From Guadua angustifolia (Eukaryota; Streptophyta; Magnoliopsida; Poales; Poaceae), in assembly GCA_036346375.1 (NCBI GenBank), contig CM070511.1:14136001-14200000 (forward strand): 64,000 bases of DNA, given 5' to 3'. Under the pieces are notes generated by a model that made no database searches, had not been told where the DNA came from, and worked only from the letters and a program-made list of their open reading frames with translations. Positions 21,579 through 33,572 of this stretch are shown one piece after another. Every line of letters starts with the position of its first letter. Position 1 is the first letter of the stretch. Made by a program: the position numbers and the translations under genes.

Positions 21579-24500
21579 GTGAGTGGATGTACATTGGTTG
21601 GTCTCGCATACGTGCCCCTCTAATGATTGGATAGAAAAACCAATTGGTTTTTGGATCGTGCCTTCTCTATGCCTAATCTAGTTGAAGATGGAACCATTAA
21701 GTGTCCTTGCGCTATATGTCGCAACTCGTGAGGCGTAAAAGTTTACAATAGAGATGCATTTGTGTAGAGTTGGCTTTAAGGAAAACTACTTAATATGGAC
21801 AACACATGCCGAGGGACTTGGCAAGAGCTATGTCGAGGGTGGACATGATGAGGGTTTTGGTGAAACCGACCACATGGATGAAATGTTGGATGGTCTACTT
21901 GGTGACCATGCACCGCCAATTGATGAGGAGCCACCGCCTATGCACAAACTTTTTATAGGATGGTAGAAAGTGCTGACCAATTGGTCCATAAGAACACAAC
22001 ACACTCATCTCTATCTGCTATGGCACGCTTGTCGGCTTTGAAAGCACAGTACAACACGTCAATTGTACACTTTGAAGCAAATTTGGAATTAATCCATGAA
22101 CTTTTACCTCCAGAATCTAAGTTGCCCAAGGACTTCTATCAGTCAAAGAAACTATTTGAGGGTCTTGGTATGGTATATGTCAAAATTGATGTTTGTTATA
22201 ACAACTACATGCTTTACTACAAAAATAATGAAGGTAAAGACAAGTGTGTTGTTTGTGGTACCTCTCGCTATGAATGTCACAGCCGAGTACCACGTAAAGT
22301 TCTATGGTACCTTCCCATCATTGATAGGCTACAGAGGTTATATTTACATAAGAACACGGTAAAGCTATTGCAATCTCACAAGCCGTGCACTTTTGGTAAA
22401 ATGGTGCACCCTTATGATGGAGAAGCATGGCAACAGTTTGATAAAGACTTTCCAGAGTTCGCTAGTGACCCTAGAAATGTGCGCCTTGCGCTTGCAAGAT
22501 GGTTTTACCCCATTTAGTTTGATGGCAGCTCCTTACTCTTGTTGGCGGTGTTTGTTACCCCATTGAATTTTCCACCATGCACAATCATGAAATCGAGTAC
22601 ATATTTCTTGCTCTTGTGATCCCTGCCTGAACATCCTAGAAAGAAACTAGGCATTCTAATGGAGCCTTTAGTTGATGAATTAATGAGGTTGTGGGAGGGG
22701 TAGAAACTTGGGATGCTTCAATCAAGCAAAGGTTTACAATGCGAAAGCCTATCTACTGGTCATCCATGATTTCCTGCTTATGGTAACTTTGTGGATGGAG
22801 CACACATGGTAGGTTTGCATGTCCAAGGTGCTTATGTGATACTAAGGCATTTACTCTTCGTTATGGTCGCAAGGCTCGCTGGTTTGATTGCCACAGCGCT
22901 TCTTACCTAGAGACCATGAATTCAGATTTCAAGCTAATGCATTTCGTAAGGGCACAAGTGGTTCTTGATGAGGCTCAAGGCTTTTAACAGGAGGAAATCT
23001 TTGCCCAAATGAGCACATTCAGTAGGTGACACAAAAACTATGGTATATTGCATAATTGGACCCATGTTTGTGGCCTTTGGAAACTTCCATACTTTCATAA
23101 ATTGTTGTCGCCACACAACATTGATATAATGCACAATGAGAAAAATGTAGTGAAGCTATATGGAACACTTGCTTTGATGTAGCCGACAAGACTAAGGATA
23201 ATGCCAAGGCAAGGCAAGATTTAGCCGATATTTGCAATCGCCCATCACAACATTTGAAGTTGAAGACAAATGGTAAGTGGGACAAGCCACGGGCCCTATT
23301 TTGCATTGGTAAAGATGACAAGCCAAAAGTTCTTAAATGGTTTCAAGAACTTAAGTTTCCCGATGGCTACGCAGCTAATATTAGAAGAGGTGTTAACTTG
23401 ATACAAAAGAAGATCTTTGGCCTAAAGAGCCACGATTACCACATATTCATTGAGTGTTTACTCCTGCTATGCTCCGTGGCTTCCTTCTGGAGAATATATG
23501 GTTGTGTTTGGCTGAGCTTAGCTTTTTCTATCGGCAGTTGTGTGCCAAAGAATTGAGCAAGGATGCCATATATTCGTTAGAGAAGCAAGTTGTTTTTCTT
23601 ATTTGCAAACTAGAGAAGATATTTCCTCCTGGTTTTTTCAATCTGATGCAGCCTCTAATAATCCATCTTCCTCGTGAGGCTCGACTAGGAGGCCCTGTCC
23701 AATCTCGTTGGAATTATCCATATGAGAGGTAAAAATATAAGTAATATACTTTTTTTTCTCAAAACTAACCTTCTCTTAATGCTTTCTTCAATTCACGTAG
23801 GAAAATTCAGAAACTTAAAGGCAAAGTACAAAATAAGGCCCGTGTTGAGGGTTGCATTGTTGAGGCTCAATTAGTTGAGGAGGCAACAAATTACCTCACG
23901 CTCTTTTTTAGGTCCCAAGCTCGATCAATTAGAAACAAGATTCCTCGCTATGATGACGGTGCCTCTACCTTCAAAAGCTCATGCAACCTTGAAATTTTTC
24001 AATGCCTTGGCCGTTGCATGAGCCCTCGAGGTGTTCATGAGCTGTCAATGGACAAGTATGAGGCTGCTTTTTTATACATTTTGACAAACATGCCAGAGAT
24101 GGATGAATGGTTCAAGTATGCACATGTTCAATCTCAACTCTTAGTTTATTTTCCATCTAGTTTGTTAACACTATGCTAACTTTCTTTGGCCCCTTAGAAA
24201 ATTTGACAAGGAACATTGGAAGAGTCGAAGTAGAGCAAAACCTGACCAGCTCCGTGAGTTAAGGTTGAAAGGGTGGAAGAATAGCCGTGGACAGCATGGT
24301 CCTAACTTCTTTGATTGGTTCAAAGAAGAAGTAATGTTGCTGAATACTCCTAATTCACATTAACTTAATGTATCAATTTGAGTACTCCTAAAACTAACAC
24401 ATCATTACTACTATGGACTTGCAAAGGCTTGAAGGTTGCTACCATTTATAATGCATTATGTGAAATATCTTTTGGTTTTTGCAAAATGGTGACCAGCTAT

Positions 24501-25209
24501 GGGGGTTATGATGTGAATGGGTGCAGATTTCGCTCTGAGGATTACGAGAGGGCTAAATCTAGGTTAACCACGGCTAATACAGGTGTTTGTGTATGTTGTC
24601 TTGATGAAAACAACAATGAGTGGAGTATTTTGGTGTTATTATGGACATCATAAAAATAAAATGGGAAGGAAGCTTGCAGCTAGAGATGGTTTTGTTTGAT
24701 TGTTGTCGGTTTGATCCAACACCAAATGGGACTAGGTGTTCGAAAATTTAGAGCTGGTTGAGATTAAGCATTCAGCTAGGCTTTCATGTTTTGAACCATT
24801 TGTCATGGCAAGTCAGGTTAAACAGGTTTATTATTTGCCTTATGCATGCAAAGACAAATCAGATCTAGTCGATTGGTGGGTTATATATCATGTTTCCCCG
24901 AGGAATTATGTTCCACCAAATGACACCAATGATGATCCATGTACTCCTAATGGGCCAGCAGAAGTATCATTCTACAAAGAGGATGGGCTACCAGGCTCTT
25001 TTGTCATTGATTTAGGGACTGATCTAGACAACATAACTCCAATTGCGTCAGATGAGATAACAAATCCAGATGATCTGCAATTTCTGTCCAAACTGAATCT
25101 TGAAGCTGAAGATGAAGAAAATATGGATGATCTAGAGATTGATGACGACGAAGAAGAGGACCAAGATGATCTGCCTGAATATGCACCTAATGATCCATAT
25201 GATTTTTAG
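21579..25209 (+). pseudogene. TNP2-type transposase of element C, interrupted by frameshifts
   Basis: Transposase-associated domain remnants start at REWMYIGWSR (21579) and IKCPCAICRNS (about 21697). The open segment 21960-22517 holds the CVVCGTSRY Cys pair, then a one-base deletion at about 22501 breaks the TNP2 signature (DGFTPFS follows in the next frame). 22520-23250 is degenerate. Exons resume at 23254 (DUF4218-like: LKSHDYHIFIE; FFNLMQPLIIHLPREA; WNYPYER). Clear introns follow at 23730-23801 and about 24118-24199. The DUF4216-like part (YGGYDVNGCRFRSEDYERA, about 24500) leads to an acidic C-terminus ending at 25209. The gene is too damaged to make transposase. Confidence 0.85.
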
Positions 25210-25409
25210 ATTCATGTTTTGTATAAATAAATTGTAGATAGTAGTTACATGTACTACTGAAGTTAAATTGTGTTGTAGTGCTTCATGTTGTCACTTGTAT
25301 TGAAGTAAAACCAGTGTTTCATGTCCTCCTATCATTCAAGTTTACTTTATTATATTGTTGCATGATCTGTATAATATGTACAATGAACTTGTCACTTTGT
25401 GGTACTGCA

Positions 25410-28400
25410 GAATATGTACTGCCTTCGACATAGAAACATTCCACGAAGACAGGCATGTGCAGCCACAGGTGGGAACTCCGATTGTGCCAATGCTGATGGT
25501 GCCAACTCCCAAGCTACACAAGCTACACAAATGACAGTAGGTGTTGGTGATGGCCCTGATGATGATGCTCTAGGCGATATACAAGCTACACAAGCTACAG
25601 AGGAGCCGCCAAAAAAAGCAAGAGGAAGAGGGAAGAGGAACAGGACACAACTGAGATTACCTCCACATGAAGGGAAGGTTCACCTAAAGCCTGTGGGTAA
25701 CCGGTGAGTATATGTGGTTCAGTTTTTAATGTGCTGAACAGAGGCAAGGTGAAGCAGTCCTCTCTATTTCCTTAACTGTCTCTAATCTTTGTGTATGTTC
25801 CTTAACATGTCTTATTCTTTATTACAGTCAATTCACCTATGTCAACTACAAACCTAAAGGCTACAAGTATGGCTCACAGGTTGGAGTTATTATCAAACGG
25901 CTATACCCTGGTATGGTTAGGATTCGGGATGAAGAAGGTAGGCTTGTTGAAACACGAGCAGCATTGTCATGGCATGATTATTACTACAAAATTGATGAAA
26001 CTGGAATGACATATGCTAGACGAGTAAAGGGGGAGTTCTGGGTAATAGAACTAACCTACACATAGCTTCCTTTTTTTTTTGAAAATATCTAACTTTACTT
26101 TTCTTATGTATGTAGAGTCTTTTCAAAGTAAATCGAAGTGATGTAAGAAAAGCCAACTGCAATTTGGAGACATATCTACTGAAAAGAGTATCTGATTTGT
26201 TATATCAAGCCCATTTGGATGCTGTAAAGAAGCATGAGGACTGCGATGACAATCAAGCCCGCAACATACTTCTTACAGAAGAACAATACCTAAGCTGCAG
26301 ACCACTTTGGTGCAATAAGGAAGCTTGGGCCTTCTTATCCAAGTACTGGAACTCTAAGGAGTACATGGAAAAGAGGAGAGAAGCTCAAGCATCACGCCTA
26401 AAATCTGACGACGTTGCTCAGAATAGAGGAGGTTCAAGGCCATGGGGAGAGACACAACAATTGCTGGTATGAATTTCATGTGCTTCCCTTGTTAATACAC
26501 GCCAGAATATGTGAGAGGTTGATATCAGACATGTATGAGTTATGCAGGTGATAGTAGTAATGAGTTTTATACTTATAATTATATATACCACTGCACTTCC
26601 TCAGTATTTTCTGCAATTGCTATTCCTATTTCATGATCGACCTTGCAATTGCTACTTTTGAATGAGACTGCGTGTGAATATTAATGTCATGCACTCATGA
26701 TTTTACATAGCCCTAGCAACCTCAAGTTGCAAACATGATGTAACGTGAAATCTGGATGGTCTTGTAGGAATATAAATTTGGCCTTGAGAAAGCTGGCACT
26801 TTAAACACATATGCTGTAATGAAGTCTGGATTCAAAAAAGTGGACAACACTGGAAAAAAGTGCTCCAATCCCGAGCCAGAAAGCACAAAAGCGCTTGGTA
26901 TGTATTCCATGTTTAATATTTGAACTATGCATGCTTATCACTTATGTTCTCTTTGTTTCCTATGCTTTTCTTTTGATTTAGGATGGCTACAATGCAAGAG
27001 CGCGGGCTGCTGAGAATTCAAAAGAATTGGATGCACGAGCACTCTATTTTATGGAAGGTGGTCTGGCCCATGGTCGTGTGCCAATAGCCGATGGTGTCAG
27101 AGATAAGGAAAACGTTAAAGCAACTACAAGAGCTAATAATCGATGTACTTCTTATCGAAATGTGATAGAAGAAAATGATCGATTGAAGGAGGCGAATGGG
27201 GAGCCGATACGTAAAAATACGCAATTGGTCGAGATGAATGCTATTCTCCTTGATGAAAATAGTGTTAATCATGATCCGTCCTGTAATATTTGTTCCTTTA
27301 TGCCAAGCATAGAAAACTTATCGCATAGTGTTAATCGTGATCTCCTCGATGTGCTATCTTCATCTTTCTTTTATCGCTCTTTGTTAGAGCCCAGTTAGAA
27401 AACTTACATTTATGCCAAGCATAGAAAACTTACTGCATAGAAAACTTACTGCATTTAGCTTACATTTATGCCAAGCATAGAAAGCTCAATCCTTGAAGAA
27501 ATAGTATCTTTCTTTCTCTTTATCGCATAGAAAACTTATCGCACTCGTGGCCTGCTTGTTTTAGCTTCGATTCGATTCTAGCCTTAAAAGCGTAATCGAA
27601 ACAAACAAATGATTCTAGAATCTGATTCTCACAATCCAACCCACCCATATACATTAGAATCTACAATCCACTTCATATGTGCTTTTGGATTCCAGAATCA
27701 ACTTCTTTACAACCACAATCCAGAATCAACTTTTAGAGAATCCAAAGCTGAAACAAACAGGCCCTCAAACCAACAGCCCAGTTAGGGAATAGCTGATCAA
27801 CAATTGTAATGTAATCCTGCATAGCTTCTTTTGTAGGCAAGTATCCAAATTGCTTTATCCAAATTGACAAGCACTAGATCTATTAAACTGACAAGTATTC
27901 TTGGTAATATGGATTGCTTTATCCAAATTGAAAAACACAGACAAAGCAAAAGTGAAAAAGAATCTACTGCTAATATAAGTTCACTGAAAATAGTAGATAT
28001 CTGATCGTGTGCATGTATCTTCACCTACCTTATGTTTCCAATTGTAGAGGTTTTATGCAGATTTTAGCAAGGAACCACCTGCTGATCTGGTAGACCATCT
28101 AGCAAGTATTGATGCCCGTCATCAGCAGGTAAACAAGATAATATTCATGTCTGAAATTAAGTTTAGTAGCAGGTAGTTATACCTATGTCAGTATGGTTGT
28201 AAGATAACATGTTTGTGCCTATGACAGGCTACTGCTTCATCACATGCTAGCACTAATCCAACCGACATGAACAACAATGGTAAAGACATGGACAGAGATG
28301 ACGATGATGAAGACTACAATGACATGGATGACGAAGATGGCCTTAGTGACATGGATGACGAAGATGGCCTTAGTGATGAAGATGGTGGCTCTGATGACAT

Positions 28401-28512
28401 GGATGAAGATGGTTGCTGTGATGATGACATGGGTGGAGATGATGGCTCTGATGACAATAATGGTGGCAGTGAAGAGGATGACATGAATGCAGATCATACC
28501 AGCACCAATTGA
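25410..28512 (+). pseudogene. Second gene of element C: Transposase_24-like protein, multi-exon
   Basis: Exons with good splice borders: 25410-25704, 25828-26040, 26115-26469, 26768-26896, about 26982-27398, about 28049-28128, 28229-28512. The first four join in one frame. The third has the pattern of the plant En/Spm Transposase_24 family (LLTEEQYLSCRPLWCNKEAW; FLSKYWNSKEYMEKRREAQA; GGSRPWGE). Exon 5 (LYFMEGGLAHGRVPIADG, then a coiled-coil-like stretch) appears out of phase with exon 4, suggesting a frameshift or a mis-set border. The last exon encodes a strongly acidic D/E/G tail. Known relatives act as accessory DNA-binding proteins of CACTA elements. The best preserved gene in the window, but not shown to be intact. 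Confidence 0.72.
27549..27764. mobile_element. MITE in element C gene 2
   Basis: The left end GGCCTGCTTGTTTTAGCTT and the right end AAGCTGAAACAAACAGGCCC are inverted repeats. Internal blocks such as GATTCTAGAATCTGATTCT and GGATTCCAGAATC are partly palindromic. This GGCCTGTTTGTTTCAGCTT terminus is common in grass genomes. No clear target duplication was found. It lies between the fifth and sixth exons. Confidence 0.65.
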
Positions 28513-28894
28513 TTGAGTGCAAGAGGGTGAAGTTAGCACATGATCCTCTCATACTTTTGGGTTCTTTTGGTTGAAATTGAATGGCTGCAGGGCTACTTTT
28601 GGTAACTAGTTGAAGCTTGAAACTAATTAAATCTTTTGTCATGTGCCATGATCTTGACTAGCCTAAAGGCTTATGCATATGATGTGCTGCAACTTAATGT
28701 AGGAACAGATGGGACCTAGCAATATATAGATGGGCTACACCTTAGGATAGATGGGACTTTTAGCAATATATATGACATTATTATATATATATATAGCACT
28801 ATCACCTTCAAGGTCAAGAATGGTTGGCTTTTGATCTTGGATATGTTTGTCTTTGAAATGAGATCCGTGTTGCATATATGTATGTACCAATGGT

Positions 28895-29010
28895 TGCATA
28901 TGTGTGTGCATTTGGAATTTGGATGGAATTTGTATTTCTGTGCTAGCTGATATATATGTGTGTGAATTTGGATGGAATTTGTATTTCTGTGCTAGCTGAT
29001 ATATGTGTGT
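28895..29010. repeat. Tandem duplication (~52 bp) downstream of element C gene 2
   Basis: A segment containing GAATTTGGATGGAATTTGTA followed by TTTCTGTGCTAGCTGATATA occurs twice in a row at about 28915-28955 and 28966-29004. Confidence 0.75.
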
Positions 29011-29029
29011 TGCATATGTGTGTTCGTTC

Positions 29030-29713
29030 CTGGCGGTTAACTTAATGTTCATGACGTTTTCACACTCCCACGGATATGAATTTTTATGTCGGTTCATTCA
29101 AATTTTCGTGATGGCTTCTGCTCCCATGAAAATTATGTTCAGTCGGTGGAGCTCAATTTTTGTGGAGGTTTTCAACCCTCATGAAAAAATTTCGTGGCGG
29201 ATTTTTATGTCGGTCCATTAAAATTTTCGTGACGGCTTATACTCCCATGAAAATTATGTTCAGTGTGCGGAGCTCAATTTTCATGGAGGTTTTGAACCCT
29301 CATGAAACAATTTCGTGATGAATTTTTATGTTGGTCCAATCAAATTTTCGTGACGGCTCATACTCCCATGAAAATATTTTCGTGGCGAATTTTCGTGGAG
29401 GCTTTTAACCCTCATGAAAATATTTCGTGGTGGTTAAGCACCATCACAAATTATTTTCCTATGAGTCAATCCCTATCACGAAAATTCTTGTGCAATCTGG
29501 CGAGCCCATTGTTCATGAGAGTTATTGAGTGACGGTACACCGCCACGAAATATGTTCGTGAAGGTCCACCGCCACGCAAAATTGAATTTCCCTGGTGCCA
29601 TATTCGTGAGAGTTATTGCGTGACGGTGATGTGTCACTAATTGTTTTCATGACGGTTTTGGCGCTTTCGTGACGGTTTTTTAGTCCTCACGAAATCTCCG
29701 TTTTCTGGTAGTG
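29030..29713. repeat. 3' subterminal repeats and terminus of element C
   Basis: A longer array than at the 5' end. About 60-120-bp higher-order blocks (for example from TTTTTATGTCGGTTCATTCA near 29080 and TTTTTATGTCGGTCCATTAA near 29203) repeat three times, each carrying TTTTCGTG and ACTCCCATGAAAAT units. It ends in CACGAAATCTCCGTTTTCTG and GTAGTG. Confidence 0.85.
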
Positions 29714-30183
29714 GTTGCTCTTCTGGAGGATATATTTAAGTTTGGCTAGGTATGAGTACATATAGAAATTACAGCACATAAAATTTGTTTTGTTAGTTAC
29801 CATTTATTTTTTTCGTTAGCGCGTGCATATACATATTGCTCCATTAGTGGCTATTTTTAGTGAATTTGTATGAAGTTTATATCAAATTTATGTAATTAAG
29901 ATTGTTGGATATGAATGTTAAATAAATTTTAGTTAATATGCTAGATGGGTGATCAGGAAATTGCCTTGCATTTTGAGATGAGGAATTTATTATGTTGATC
30001 TTCCGGAGGATATATATAATATTTGGTTACGTATGAGTATATATTAAAATTAATTAAGTAAGTTTGCAACATTTACTTAGCATTAATGTTGTCCCGTTAG
30101 TGGATATTGTTGAATATTGGAATAACAATTTATTTAATTAAGATTTTTGGATATTAATAATTGCTTAAATTAATGAACTATAG

Positions 30184-30366
30184 ATGGACCGGAGATGGAT
30201 GTACGATGCGAACTGTTACAGCCAAGAATATATCGACGGTGTATCTGTTTTTCTAAGGGCTGCCGAGGAGAACAGCTTGCAAAAGAAGACGAAGTACATA
30301 CACTGTCCATGCATTGATTACAAGAATGAGAAGATGTTTTTGAACAAAAACCATATCCATTTACAC
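30184..30366 (+). pseudogene. First coding exon of the element B TNP2 transposase, truncated
   Basis: The ATG at 30184 follows TATAG. 61 codons (MDRRWMYDANCYSQEYIDGV ...; HCPCIDYKNEKMFLNKNH) match the start of the element A protein. Homology stops at 30366, where retrotransposon DNA begins. The gene resumes only at 36420, in the region that matches about 15325 of element A, so about 1.8 kb of coding DNA (the rest of the N-terminus and the TNP2 core) is missing. Confidence 0.88.
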
Positions 30367-31199
30367 TAGTTTAAATGGTAACCAGCATAAACGCATTAAT
30401 CGGAAGATTTTTCATTGCCCGGTTGTGCTAGATTTAACCGGAATATTGAGAATTCAGTGTTTATTGAGGGAGTAGAGTTCCAAGCAAACCATATTGTGTT
30501 GGATATTTAAACCGTTCTGGAAATTAGATGGATGCCTAAAACATAAGGTTATTTTGGGTAAAGGATATATCAATTTAAAAATCTTGGAAAAATATATATA
30601 TATATATATATAAAATATAAATAAAAATAAATAATATATAAATAAATACCAAATATATATTAAGGAATAGGTGAAAATGGAACAAAGATATCGAAGAATT
30701 AATAGGAAGAATTTTGAGAAAACTTAGTGTGTCACCATAGGAACTCTTGTATATCAAAAAGAAAAATGGTGTCACTATCTCATTGAAATAGATATGAACC
30801 TTAAGAGTCTATTTAATCACCAAACCTTAATGTGGAACGAAGGAAATAGCTGGAAATAATCAAAGATTCTAGTGTCGTAATCCATAGGCATTCTAATAAA
30901 GTCAATGTGGTAGTTAACGCTTGAGTTATAAGGCCACAAAGTGAATATGTTAATAAAATGCGATTAACCAAAATTATGCAAGGAATTTGAAAGGTGAAAT
31001 AAGAAGTCATTCGACAAAGTTTCATAGCCGCTGAAAATAAAACCAACATTTGAGGATCGGATCATAAGAAGTCAAGAGAAAAGAAATACAAAATCAAGTC
31101 GGGAAAGAAGAATGCTTAGCAGGGAGTCAGAATTTTAAGTGATCAGGATACCATGAGGATTTAAGGTTGAACCAGTGTGCTGGGTAGGAAGATCCTAAG

Positions 31200-31672
31200 C
31201 AAATGATACTTGAGGAAACCATGATCTAGTATTCGATTCATCCTAAAGTGCTAAGAGGTTCCATGTCAAGAGAAAACTTGCACCCGTGATCGCTTGACCA
31301 TTCAAGATCTTAAGCCACAGAGGAGAGGTTGCGTATTGGTTAGAGTTGCCCTAGTCATTAGCAGGAGTCCACGATGTGTTTCATGTGTCGCAACTTAAGA
31401 AATGTCTTAGGGTGCCAACAGAACAAACGTCATTAGAAGAGATCGAATTGCGGGAAGATTTGACTTACAAAGAGCAGCCGATTAACATTTTGAATGTAAT
31501 GGAGCATAGAACCAGAAATAAATCCGCTCGCTTTTGCAGCGTGCAATGGAGTAATCAATCGGAAAATGACGCCACCTGGGAGCGTAAATAAGATCTGAAG
31601 AAAGAATTCCCGAACCTATTCTCTAACTAGCCCTAAATCTCGGGGTCGAGATTCCGTTAAGGGGGGGAGGTT
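31200..31672 (+). pseudogene. Integrase C-terminus and chromodomain, copy 1
   Basis: The frame at 31376-31591 reads MFHVSQLKKCLRVPTEQTSL through EQPINILNVMEHRTRNKSAR to DATWERK. This is the end of a chromovirus integrase with its chromodomain, a module thought to guide integration to marked chromatin. Upstream, the GPFKILSHRGEVAYWLELP-type C-terminal integrase segment is readable with breaks. A polypurine tract AAGGGGGGGAGG (31659-31670) follows, then LTR sequence. Confidence 0.82.
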
Positions 31673-33099
31673 TGTAACATCCCAAAATTTCAGCTTTTTA
31701 ATTAAATAATATTATATTAGAGAAAACAAATAATTCCTATAATCATGGATATACCGAAGTTACCATAGTTCGATGCATAACACCGGATTGATCGGTGAAT
31801 TTATGCAGAAAAATTTGCTAAGAGGACCAATTAAAAGGTGTCTAGGTAAAGATACTTTTCCAATCATCAAATGCTTAAGAAAGAAAGTTCACCTAGACTA
31901 CGCTATATTTGCATAAACCTAGTTGCCGACAAATGTCACAAAGGAAATCAATCGCGTTAAGTTTAAATCAATCCTAACCCCGTCCTTACCAAATTCTCAG
32001 AGTCAATGCTAAATCAAGAAAGTTAGGAGCCATGAGCTTACTTAGTACAATATCATAACCCTACTTGTAAAGAAAGGGAATTAGTGATGAATTCCATGTA
32101 AAGGTTCCTTGTCGAAAGAAATGAAGCAGGAATGGTTAATACATTAGTATACGAAGTATTGAAATGAAGAGCAATAATATAAATTAATGAACTAAGATGT
32201 CTCTCTAAGAATAATCTGGTGTTAAGGGTTTATCTAAAAATGATGCATGTGAAATGGTGGCTAGTTTAAATGGTAACCAGCATAAACGCATTAATCGGAA
32301 GATTTTTCATTGCCCGGTTGTGCTAGATTTAACCGGAATATTGAGAATTCAGTGTTTATTGAGGGAGTAGAGTTCCAAGCAAACCATATTGTGTTGGATA
32401 TTTAAACCGTTCTGGAAATTAGATGGATGCCTAAAACATAAGGTTATTTTGGGTAAAGGATATATCAATTTAAAAATCTTGGAAAAAATATATATATATA
32501 TATATAAAATATAAATAAAAATAAATAATATATAAATAAATACCAAATATATATTAAGGAATAGGTGAAAAATGGAACAGCATATCGAAGAATTAATAGG
32601 AAGAATTTTGAGAAAACTTAGTGTGTCACCATAGGAACTCTTGTATATCAAAAAGAAAAATGGTGTCACTATCTCATTGAAATAGATATGAACCTTAAGA
32701 GTCTATTTAATCAGTCAAACCTTAATGTGGAACGAAGGAAATAGCTGGAAATAATCAAAGATTCTAGTGTCAGAATCCATAGGCATTCTAATAAAGTCAA
32801 TGTGGTAGTTAACGTTTGAGTTATAAGGCCACAGTGCGAATATGTTAATAAAAAGCAGTTAACCAAAATTATGCAAGGAATTTGAAAGGCTGAAATAAGA
32901 AGTCATTCGACAAAGTTTCATAGCCGCTTGAAAATAAAACCAACATTTGAGGATCGGATCATAAGAAGTCGAAGAGAAAAGAAATACAAAATCAAGTCAG
33001 GGAAAGAAGAATGCTTAGCAGGGAGTCAGAATTTTAAGTGATCAGGATACCATGAGGATTTAAGGTTGAACCAGTGTGCTGGGTAGGAAGATCCTAAGC

Positions 33100-33572
33100 A
33101 AATGATACTTGAGGAAACCATGATCTAGTATTCGATTCATCCGGAAAGTGCTAAGAGGTTCCATGTCAAGAGAAAACTTGCACCCAGGATCGTCGGACCA
33201 TTCAAGATCTTAAGCCACAGAGGAGAGGTTGCGTATTGGTTAGAGTTGCCCTAGTCATTAGCAGGAGTCCACGATGTGTTTCATGTGTCGCAACTTAAGA
33301 AATGTCTTAGGGTGCCAACAGAACAAACGTCATTAGAAGAGATCGAATTGCGGGAAGATTTGACTTACAAAGAGCAGCCGATTAACATTTTGAATGTAAT
33401 GGAGCATAGAACCAGAAATAAATCCGCTCGCTTTTGCAGCGTGCAATGGAGTAATCAATCGGAAAATGACGCCACCTGGGAGCGTAAATAAGATCTGAAG
33501 AAAGAATTCCCGAACCTATTCTCTAACTAGCCCTAAATCTCGGGGTCGAGATTCCGTTAAGGGGGGGAGGTT
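33100..33572 (+). pseudogene. Integrase C-terminus and chromodomain, copy 2
   Basis: Same as the copy at 31200-31672. The 71-codon frame at 33276-33491 is identical in protein to that at 31376-31591. The region preceding it retains RFHVKRKLAPRIVGPFKIL-like coding with fewer breaks than copy 1. The polypurine tract at 33559-33570 abuts the complete LTR. Confidence 0.82.

Larger units (their letters stand above)
20591..29713 (+). mobile_element. CACTA element C, 9.1 kb, nested in element B
   Basis: The left end is CACTACCAGAAAACTGAGAT at 20591. The right end is its inverse (ATCTCCGTTTTCTGGTAGTG) finishing at 29713, with one mismatch in the first 20 bp. It is flanked by GTT on both sides, the 3-bp duplication expected for CACTA. 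Subterminal arrays with TTTCGTGA/CCTCACGAAA-type units lie at both ends. Two + strand genes are inside: a TNP2-type transposase and a second gene with a Transposase_24-like protein. It belongs to a different CACTA family from A and B. Confidence 0.93.

Noticed and set aside
28240..28642. Ile/His-rich frames opposite the acidic tail
   Set aside because: They are antisense shadows of the GAT-repeat coding for the acidic tail of the element C second gene.
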